Shown one piece after another: positions 58,098 to 64,000 of a stretch of 64,000 bases of DNA (the first letter of the stretch is position 1; every line of letters begins with the position of its first letter). The position numbers and the translations under genes are program-made. Under the pieces are notes generated by a model. It worked only from the letters and a program-made list of their open reading frames with translations. It was not told the DNA's origin and searched no databases. Source of the DNA: Pectobacterium punjabense (GTDB taxonomy: Bacteria > Pseudomonadota > Gammaproteobacteria > Enterobacterales > Enterobacteriaceae); assembly GCF_012427845.1 (NCBI RefSeq), contig NZ_CP038498.1:1488001-1552000 (forward strand), read 5' to 3'.

Positions 58098-59605
58098 GAG
58101 TGACCTCCGTGCCCGGTATGTGGATCGTTAGCGGGTAAAAAATGCAGAACGTGAATCCCGCTGTCGTCCATATTGAACTGGAAACTGACGGTGCTACCGA
58201 TCCCCACACCCTGTGGCAGCCCTGACAAGGGTAGCGTGAAATCCATTGTCATCGGCGACCAGTTGAGTGCTGGAACGGCTTCATGCTCAATGGTGACCTG
58301 ATTGCCATTTATCGCTTTGATCACTCCCTGAGTTTGATAGCCAACGGGAGCGTCGGGCGTTGCCGATGTTGTTGGTGGTGTAGATGCATCGGCAGCAAAT
58401 TGGGGCAGGGCGCTGCGTAGGCTGGCTTCGGAGTCAATCAGGAACTGACCGGAGGTCACTACACTGTCGCCTTCTTTCAGTCCATCCATGATTTCCACCC
58501 AATCGCCTAACGATGCGCCCGTGGTCACGTTACGCGGGGTGAAATGACCGCTGCCGTCGCTCAGTAAAACCCGATTTTGGCTACCGCTAACTAACAAGGC
58601 TTCCTGTGGGATCGCCAGACGTGGCAAGGCCTGTGTGTGAGAAAGTTGTACTGTCAGGTACATGCCGGGTTTAAGCTGCTGTTGCGGGTTGTCGAGTACG
58701 ACGCGTGCTTTTAACGTGCGCGTCGTGCTATCCAGCACAGGGAGTAGTTCGCTGATTTTTCCATGGAAGGTTTTACCCGGCCAGGCACTACTGGCGGCGC
58801 TGATATCGCTGCCGATCGTGAGCTGCGCGGCCTGCGCCTCGGGATAATCGACATCTACCCAAATTGGGTTCAAGCTGGCAAGCTCGAATAGCGGCTGAGC
58901 CGGAGTTAACTGCATACCTTGCCGCACTTCCAACTTATTAACATAGCCATCTTCCAGCGCGGTAATCGTCATCCTATCCTGCGGTTTTCCGCTACGCTCG
59001 ACCTGTCGAATAATGGCTTCCGGCATGAATAGCAGTGCTAGTCGCTGGCGTGCCGCTTGGGTTAGTACGTCGTCGCCTAACTGCCGTACCGCCAGATATT
59101 CGCGCTGTGCCGCCGCCCAGGCCGGGTTCCACAATGTGGCTAGCGTTTCGCCTTTCTTCACCTGCTGTTGCAGCGCGTTGACCGAAAGTTTCTCGACAAT
59201 GCCACCGCTGGGTGCGACCAGCATGTGCAATCCGCGTTCGTTGAGCGTAACGGTGCCATAACTTGTGCTGTGGTCGGCAAGTTCGCGCATTTCTGCGCGG
59301 GCTGTGCGAACGCCAAGATTTTGCTGCTGGCGGGCGCTGACGGCGACTCCGCCGTCTTCCTGTACGTCATCGGCGTAGCGGGGAACCAGTTCCATATCCA
59401 TAAAGGGCGATTTTCCCGGCTTATCGAAACGCTTATCCGGCACCATTGGGTCGTACCAATAGAGAACCGACCGTTCTGGCGCGGCGGTAGAAGGTGAGTG
59501 CGGCGTTTGCTGGTTACCTACCAGATAACCCGCGCCACCCGCGCTGAGAATAGCCAGCACTATCAGGCTAAACATCAGTGATTTTCTTATGACTATTTTG
59601 CTCAT
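58094..59605 (-). CDS. cusB: CusB-type periplasmic adaptor with a fused C-terminal CusF-like domain
   Basis: The membrane-fusion protein joining CusA to CusC. It has 503 residues from the ATG at 59605 ([20 protein letters not shown]), about 95 longer than E. coli CusB. The order is: N-terminal anchor helix (5-25), metal-handling segment [20 protein letters not shown] leading to MDMELVP, hairpin and barrel domains, then an extra domain at about 418-495. That extra domain copies the copper site of CusF: His441, Trp449, Met452 and Met454 (NWSPMTMDF), with the same spacing as in the separate CusF next door. The tail HTGHGGHS is His-rich. Overlapping starts on both sides show tight coupling. Confidence 0.93.
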   Translation of the reverse strand: MSKIVIRKSLMFSLIVLAILSAGGAGYLVGNQQTPHSPSTAAPERSVLYWYDPMVPDKRFDKPGKSPFMDMELVPRYADDVQEDGGVAVSARQQQNLGVRTARAEMRELADHSTSYGTVTLNERGLHMLVAPSGGIVEKLSVNALQQQVKKGETLATLWNPAWAAAQREYLAVRQLGDDVLTQAARQRLALLFMPEAIIRQVERSGKPQDRMTITALEDGYVNKLEVRQGMQLTPAQPLFELASLNPIWVDVDYPEAQAAQLTIGSDISAASSAWPGKTFHGKISELLPVLDSTTRTLKARVVLDNPQQQLKPGMYLTVQLSHTQALPRLAIPQEALLVSGSQNRVLLSDGSGHFTPRNVTTGASLGDWVEIMDGLKEGDSVVTSGQFLIDSEASLRSALPQFAADASTPPTTSATPDAPVGYQTQGVIKAINGNQVTIEHEAVPALNWSPMTMDFTLPLSGLPQGVGIGSTVSFQFNMDDSGIHVLHFLPANDPHTGHGGHS

Positions 59606-60861
59606 CGCGTAGGGTTTCCTTGTGGCGTCAGGTAGCGGATGGCGGCCCAATATTGCGCCATCTCTCGTGCGGTATCCTGAACGGCAATCCGGCTTTCGAG
59701 CAGCGCTCGGCGGGCATCCAGTACGGCGGAGAGATTGCTGCTGCCGGATTGATATTGAGCCTGAATCACTTTGATGCGCTGCTGTTGGAGAGGGAGCGTG
59801 TCGTTGTTTTGACGCAGCCAGCGTGACTGTGCGGCTTGATATTGAGCAATTAGCGTATCAAGTTGCGCCTGATGTTCTCGTTCGGTGAGTAGTACTCTGT
59901 CACGTGCTTCCATGCTGCGTGATACGTCAGCGGCGTAGTCTTTATCCTGACGTTTGGATTTGAACAGCGGCAAATCGACCGTCACCATCATGCCTGCCAT
60001 ATCGTCGTAATCGTCCCCACGCTTCGCGTAATAGACCTCAACATCAACATTGGGGATGGCAGCGACGGCTGACTGTGCAGAGCGAGCCTGAGCTAGCTCT
60101 GCTTCGCGCTGTGCCTGCTGCATTTCCGGGTGTTGATGAATGGCGCTGCTGAGTAGCGCTGGTGAGGCTGGCAGCCGTTCAAAACGAGGAAGCTCGCCGT
60201 GTACGTTGATATTCGCGATACCGGTAAGCTGTACCAGCCGGGCGTGTGCGATACGGGTATCTCGCTCGGCGTCGGCCAGCCTGTCCTGCATGGCTGCCAG
60301 CGTCAGACGGGCATCCAGAACGCTACTGGCTTCGCTGCCTGCCGCCACACTCGCTTTTTGCGAGGCGATCTGGCGCTGGCTTTCGTTGACCAGCATCGTG
60401 ACCTCGCTCAACGCTTTGCGTGAAAGCGCCAGATCCAGCCATGCCTGCGCGGTTTCTCGTTGCAGGCGAGCACGGATGCTTTCGCTATTACTTTGCAGCG
60501 CATCGGCTTCTACCCGAATGGCCTGCGCCTTGCTATCACGCTTACGGCTGCTGACATAGGTTTGCATGACGCCGATACGCTGCATCGTCATGCCTTCCCG
60601 CGTGAGTCGGCTACCGTTGTTGCCGCCCAATGGCAGGTTCTCAACGCCAAATTTCAGTTTGGGATCGGGAAGTTGTGTAGCGGAGTCGGCCATGTTTTGT
60701 AGCGCGTTAATCTGGTGTTGATTAGCTGACAGATCGGCGGAGTAACGCTCCGCTGCCTGTAAAGCCTGATCAAGACTCAGATCTGCCGCAAAGATTGCGG
60801 CAGGCAGCCACAGCAACATCGCCAGACACGCGCGCGCAGCGTCGTGTTTGGATATGTTCAT
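59602..60861 (-). CDS. cusC: CusC-like outer-membrane efflux channel (TolC family)
   Basis: 419 residues with a signal peptide to about 25 (CLAMLLWLPAAIFAADLSLD). Two outer-membrane-efflux repeats of long helices follow: SLDQALQAAERYSADLSANQ, and again in the half starting SSAIHQHPEMQQAQREAELA. YQSGSSNLSAVLDARRALLE ends the second. No lipobox is seen, whereas E. coli CusC is a lipoprotein, so it is a more distant CzcC/CusC-type channel. It is 12 bases after cusF, and its stop overlaps the cusB ATG. Confidence 0.9.
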   Translation of the reverse strand: MNISKHDAARACLAMLLWLPAAIFAADLSLDQALQAAERYSADLSANQHQINALQNMADSATQLPDPKLKFGVENLPLGGNNGSRLTREGMTMQRIGVMQTYVSSRKRDSKAQAIRVEADALQSNSESIRARLQRETAQAWLDLALSRKALSEVTMLVNESQRQIASQKASVAAGSEASSVLDARLTLAAMQDRLADAERDTRIAHARLVQLTGIANINVHGELPRFERLPASPALLSSAIHQHPEMQQAQREAELAQARSAQSAVAAIPNVDVEVYYAKRGDDYDDMAGMMVTVDLPLFKSKRQDKDYAADVSRSMEARDRVLLTEREHQAQLDTLIAQYQAAQSRWLRQNNDTLPLQQQRIKVIQAQYQSGSSNLSAVLDARRALLESRIAVQDTAREMAQYWAAIRYLTPQGNPTR

Positions 60862-60873
60862 GATGTGCTCCGG

Positions 60874-61224
60874 TTAAGGCTGCTGTGGCGTAATCGCGGT
60901 CAGAGTGTAGCCGCTGTCGTTCTGGATAAAGCTGAACGTGACTGGCGTATTGACCGCGAGCGGCGCTATCTCGCTACTAGATGGCAGCATGAATGCCATT
61001 GTCATCGCGGGCCATTTCAGGTCGGCAACCGGGGCGTGAGAGAGCGTGACGCTATCGGTGTTCCACTGTTTAACAATCCCGGTTGTCTGATAAACGGCAG
61101 CGATCGCAGGCGAGTTGGCATGCATCATCGCGTGATGCTGGTGGTCGTTTGCCCACACTGGGAAGGCGAAGGAAGAAACAGAAAGAATCAGGCTGCTGAT
61201 AACGGCAGTGTAAGTGATACGCAT
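60874..61224 (-). CDS. cusF: CusF-like periplasmic copper/silver-binding chaperone
   Basis: 116 residues from the ATG at 61224 (MRITYTAVISSLILSV), signal peptide to about 25 (AFPVWA-ND). A His/Met-rich segment HQHHAMMH is followed by an OB-fold domain with the CusF copper site: His63, Trp71, Met74 and Met76 in SHAPVADLKWPAMTMAF. It hands Cu(I)/Ag(I) to CusB. The open frame upstream to 61257 is not conserved. It is the second gene of the efflux operon. Confidence 0.93.
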   Translation of the reverse strand: MRITYTAVISSLILSVSSFAFPVWANDHQHHAMMHANSPAIAAVYQTTGIVKQWNTDSVTLSHAPVADLKWPAMTMAFMLPSSSEIAPLAVNTPVTFSFIQNDSGYTLTAITPQQP

Positions 61225-61298
61225 AAAATAATCCCAATAAAAGTCATTGATAAACAAGGTGTTGCGCTCGATGGCGCAGGCGTTATCAATATCTTGGG

Positions 61299-61751
61299 TT
61301 ATTCTCTGAATCGACAGAAGCGGATCTCAGCCGGAGGGCCAGCCGCAGGAGGAGAGAGCCAGGCATCACATGCCTGATTAAGCGTGATTGGGTTATCCGC
61401 TAAAACCAGTTCGTTACTGACTGGCAGCGCTAACAATGCCAGCGATCCATTATCCTGCTTCACACTATCCGGCACGCAGTGCTTTTCACACAGCGGTGTT
61501 TGCTGGTCTGCAGCGTAAGAGGCTTTCGCTGCATGGTGAGCGTGAGAGGATTGCGGCTGAACGTCAGTCTGTTGCAGATGTGCTTGATGCTGGATCGCAG
61601 GAGGTGTCTGGCTGAGCGTTATATCGCATTGATGACCTGCGATAGCCAGTTGTGCATTCAGGAAAAGCCAGCACAGTGCCAATAGCCATCCCCACCTGCC
61701 TTTGTGGCGCAGATGATGAATGAGTAATGGAGACCGTGATGATGCGGACAT
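61299..61751 (-). CDS. His/Cys-rich secreted protein at the head of the cus operon
   Basis: 150 residues. A basic N-terminus and one hydrophobic segment (WGWLLALCWLFLNAQLAIAG) act as signal peptide or anchor. The mature part is rich in His and has scattered Cys (GHQCDITL, SSHAHHAAKAS, LCEKHCVPDS, NQACDAW). It ends with PPAAGPPAEIRFCRFRE, an ending I associate with small proteins of unknown function beside heavy-metal efflux genes. AAGGAAA precedes the ATG. Position and residues suggest a periplasmic metal-binding role, but this is inference. It lies 74 bases before cusF. Confidence 0.78.
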   Translation of the reverse strand: MSASSRSPLLIHHLRHKGRWGWLLALCWLFLNAQLAIAGHQCDITLSQTPPAIQHQAHLQQTDVQPQSSHAHHAAKASYAADQQTPLCEKHCVPDSVKQDNGSLALLALPVSNELVLADNPITLNQACDAWLSPPAAGPPAEIRFCRFRE

Positions 61752-61902
61752 GGCATTTCCTTTTTGGATGTCGTGGCAGTGTAAGCGTCTGGGCAGGAAG
61801 GGGGCAAGCGGGGAATGGCATAGTTTTGTAAAGCCGGTTTGTAAATTGGCAGATAGTCATCTGCCAATGTTATCAATGAGTTAATTATATTTAATCGTAC
61901 GG

Positions 61903-62949
61903 TTACTGGATGAGGAACTGGTACGTGGTATCCGAGCGATAGACTTTCCCCGGTTTCAGCCAGCAGTCGGGCTGCGGCCAGTCGGGGTGATTCGGGCTGT
62001 CTGGCAGGAATTCACTTTCCAGTGCGACACCGGCATAGTTTTCATACTGGCCGCCGTCTCGTGAGGGTGTTCCGGTCAGAAAGTTGCCGCTATAGAGCTG
62101 TAAGGCGGGAGCGCTGGTGAAAACGCTCATCAGCACGCGGCCATCGGATGACCATAAATTGGCTGCTGGGCTTTCGCTGGAGCCACAGGTGCGATGCAAT
62201 AAATAGGCATGATCGTAGCCGCCAACAGCCATTTGATCGCTATCGCGCAGGAAATCTTCCTCTAGCGTTTTGGGCTGGCGAAAATCCATGCCAGTCGCGT
62301 TTACCGACGTCAGGTCGGCGTTGGGAATGCCTGCACTATTGACGGGTAAATAATAGTCGGCAAATAGCTGCAACTGGTGCTTACGTACATCAGCCAGATC
62401 GCCATCCAGGTTGAAATAGGCGTGGTTGGTCAGGCAGACAGGACAAGCTTTCTCCACGGTAGCCTGATACGAGATTTCTAACGAGTTATGTTCGGTCAGC
62501 GTGTAGGTGACCTGAACATTGAGGTGCCCTGGATACCCCTGATCGCCATCCGGTGAGTGCAACTGGTAAGTCACCTGCGCTGCATCCTGACTCGTAATTC
62601 GCCAGCGGCGGGCATGAAAGCCTTCCGGGCCACCGTGCAGTTGATGCTCGTTCTGATTTGGAACCAAATTGAAGGTTTCGGCCTCTCGGCTGAATGTTGC
62701 TTTGGCTATGCGGTTGGCATAGCGGCCAATCGATGCACCGAGATAAGCGTTTTGTCGCGGATACTGCTCGGGCGATGCACAGCCCAATAAGACTTCTCGC
62801 ACCTCACCCTCTGGTAGCGGCAGCTCACAGGAAAGCCAGGTTGCACCCCAGTCCATCAGGCGCACGCGCATGCCTGCTTGATTCTGCAAGGTCGTTAATT
62901 GAAACGGCTGACCATCGGGTGCCAGCGTGCTAAGACTTTCATTCAACAT
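61903..62949 (-). CDS. galM: Aldose 1-epimerase (galactose mutarotase)
   Basis: Interconverts alpha and beta anomers of galactose and glucose at the start of the Leloir pathway. It has 348 residues from the ATG at 62949 (MLNESLSTLAPDGQPFQL), with AGGAG upstream. The frame is open for 59 more codons, but these run into the promoter and the palindromic repeat. Substrate and catalytic residues: GRYANRIAKATF, NEHQLHGGPEGFHARRW, His176 in TNHAYFNL and Glu311 in VALESEFLPDSPNH. It has its own likely promoter and is separated from galE. Confidence 0.95.
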   Translation of the reverse strand: MLNESLSTLAPDGQPFQLTTLQNQAGMRVRLMDWGATWLSCELPLPEGEVREVLLGCASPEQYPRQNAYLGASIGRYANRIAKATFSREAETFNLVPNQNEHQLHGGPEGFHARRWRITSQDAAQVTYQLHSPDGDQGYPGHLNVQVTYTLTEHNSLEISYQATVEKACPVCLTNHAYFNLDGDLADVRKHQLQLFADYYLPVNSAGIPNADLTSVNATGMDFRQPKTLEEDFLRDSDQMAVGGYDHAYLLHRTCGSSESPAANLWSSDGRVLMSVFTSAPALQLYSGNFLTGTPSRDGGQYENYAGVALESEFLPDSPNHPDWPQPDCWLKPGKVYRSDTTYQFLIQ

Positions 62950-63010
62950 GACTTGCTCCTGTAGAGGCCTGAGAAGATAGAGAAGGTTGGCCGATGGTTG
63001 TAATGTTGGG

Positions 63011-63039
63011 AAATTAAGCAGAAAGGAGTTTGCTGACAA
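63011..63039 (-). promoter_or_regulatory. Likely galM promoter
   Basis: On the minus strand TTGTCA (63034-63039), 17 bases, TAATTT (63011-63016), ending 62 bases before the galM ATG. Good spacing and near-consensus boxes. It sits between the palindromic repeat and galM, so galM need not depend on the galE transcript. Confidence 0.55.
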
Positions 63040-63044
63040 AGTAC

Positions 63045-63240
63045 GTCGAGCGGTGTTAATGGGTAGATCGTAAAGACGCTGCAAGTACGTCCCTGTAAGC
63101 TCGAGCCGCGCAGATATGAATCTCATCCCTGAGATTCACCCTTTTGGGGTCGCCGCAAGCGACGCTCAAAAACGTTCCTGACGTTTTTGTCCCTGGCGCG
63201 GACGCTTTACTCTTCTATCCCATTATCACCGTTCTTGTTC
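63045..63240. repeat. Palindromic intergenic element, copy 3, expanded by nested hairpins
   Basis: Same family as 6728 and 10867 but in reverse orientation and about 196 bases long. Outer arms: CGGTGTTAATGGGTAG (63051-63066) against CTATCCCATTATCACCG (63215-63231). The centre has extra sequence made of perfect small hairpins: TGAATCTCA-TCCC-TGAGATTCA (63117-63138), GTCGC / GCGAC (63149-63163) and AAAAACGT-TCCTG-ACGTTTTT (63167-63187). It fills the galM-galE gap together with the galM promoter. Nothing else is seen there. Confidence 0.82.
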
Positions 63241-63316
63241 CGTAAATGGGTTGTCAACGGTATGAATCAGTTCTGCTTATCTTCCCTTATCTGTCACTCA
63301 GCGTGAAAAAACGCCG

Positions 63317-64000
63317 TCATTCTTCGTCGTACCCGTTGGGGTGCTTGGATTGCCAGCGCCAGGTATCCTGCGCCATTTCTTGCAATGAGCGTGTGACCCG
63401 CCAGTTAAGATCTTTCGCTGCACGTTCGGCATCCGCCCAATAAGCGGGCAGATCGCCCTGACGACGGGGAGCAAAATGGTGAGCGAGCGGTTTACCACAG
63501 GCTTGGCTAAAAGCCTCGACGACCTGCAATACACTGTAGCCTACGCCAGCACCGAGGTTGTAAATGTGCACACCAGCACGATTTTGCAGGGTATTCATGG
63601 CGGCGATATGACCGTCGGCCAGATCGACAACGTGGATGTAATCCCGTACACCAGTGCCGTCAGCGGTAGGGTAGTCATTACCGAAAATCGCCAGCGAGTC
63701 GCGACGTCCGACAGCAACCTGAGCGATGTAAGGCATCAGGTTATTGGGCACACCCTGCGGATCTTCACCCATCTCACCCGATGGATGTGCGCCAACCGGG
63801 TTGAAATAGCGTAACAGTGTAATACTCCATTCCGGCTCGGCATGCTGCAAGTCTTGCAGAATTTGCTCGACCATCAACTTGCTGCGGCCATAAGGGCTAG
63901 CAGGGTGTCCCGTTGGGAAACTTTCTTGATAAGGTGTGCGTGGCTGATCGCCATAGACGGTGGCGGAAGAGCTAAAAATCAGGTTTTTTACGCCGGCTTT
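63317..64000 (-). CDS. galE: UDP-glucose 4-epimerase, C-terminal part (continues past the window)
   Basis: The last 227 codons of galE; the N-terminal NAD-binding part lies beyond base 64000. It interconverts UDP-galactose and UDP-glucose. Visible: IFSSSATVYGDQPRTPYQES with the catalytic Ser/Thr, the catalytic Tyr and Lys in SPYGRSKLMVEQ, then LLRYFNPVGAHPSGEMGEDP, GRRDSLAIFGNDYPTADGTG, VRDYIHVVDLADGH and FAPRRQGDLPAYWADAERA. Very similar to E. coli GalE. The next gene on this strand is galM; galT and galK do not intervene. Confidence 0.97.
   Translation of the reverse strand, partial: KAGVKNLIFSSSATVYGDQPRTPYQESFPTGHPASPYGRSKLMVEQILQDLQHAEPEWSITLLRYFNPVGAHPSGEMGEDPQGVPNNLMPYIAQVAVGRRDSLAIFGNDYPTADGTGVRDYIHVVDLADGHIAAMNTLQNRAGVHIYNLGAGVGYSVLQVVEAFSQACGKPLAHHFAPRRQGDLPAYWADAERAAKDLNWRVTRSLQEMAQDTWRWQSKHPNGYDEE

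Noticed and set aside
62950..63126. N-terminal extension of galM by 59 codons
   Set aside because: It covers the galM promoter and runs into the palindromic repeat. The ATG at 62949 has AGGAG and aligns with the family start.

Overview
The window is a stretch of enterobacterial chromosome. Its gene order follows, with local changes, the Escherichia coli segment that runs ybfE-ybfF-seqA-pgm, kdp, ybgA-phrB-ybgI-pxpBCA-nei, gltA-sdh-suc, cyd, tol-pal, the lysine tRNAs, nadA-pnuC-zitB-aroG, gpmA and gal. Protein divergence from E. coli, ERIC repeats, a pcp gene beside pxpBCA and the local insertions point to a soft-rot enterobacterium. My best guess is Pectobacterium, inferred from memory of that genus and not from any search.

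Layout: 1-954 holds the tail of an unidentified gene and an AT-rich gap ending in a FliA (sigma-28) promoter for a methyl-accepting chemotaxis protein (955-2622). Then come ybfE and ybfF (minus strand), seqA and pgm (plus strand). The kdpFABCDE potassium system (7390-15566, minus) is followed on the same strand by a half-size EamA-type membrane protein. From 15988 to 23685 lie ybfA, ybgA, phrB, ybgI, the 5-oxoprolinase genes pxpBCA, pcp (pyroglutamyl peptidase) and nei. gltA (minus) diverges from sdhCDAB-sucABCD (plus), which together cover most of the TCA cycle. cydABX-ybgE encodes cytochrome bd oxidase, and ybgC-tolQRAB-pal-cpoB the Tol-Pal envelope machine.

Two tRNA-Lys(UUU) genes follow, with two extra tRNA 3'-end fragments and spacers built from chains of tiny perfect hairpins. 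Next are a DUF554 membrane protein, a small unidentified protein, nadA-pnuC, zitB (minus) and aroG. A LysR-azoR-doxX group, a likely insertion relative to E. coli, separates aroG from gpmA. A copper/silver efflux operon (a His/Cys-rich protein, cusF, cusC, cusB, cusA; minus) lies between gpmA and galM. galE runs off the right edge, and galT and galK are not between galE and galM.

Most genes are ordinary housekeeping genes. The less ordinary material lies between genes and in the efflux operon. There is a three-copy palindromic element whose two arms change in step between copies, one copy of it sitting inside the kdp operon and one expanded by nested mini-hairpins. Similar mini-hairpin chains lie between the tRNA-Lys genes. 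There are three ERIC elements at different stages of decay, one inside the suc operon and one serving as the ybgA leader. The CusB adaptor carries a fused second CusF-like copper domain. All product names rest on sequence recognition by eye; no database search was possible.
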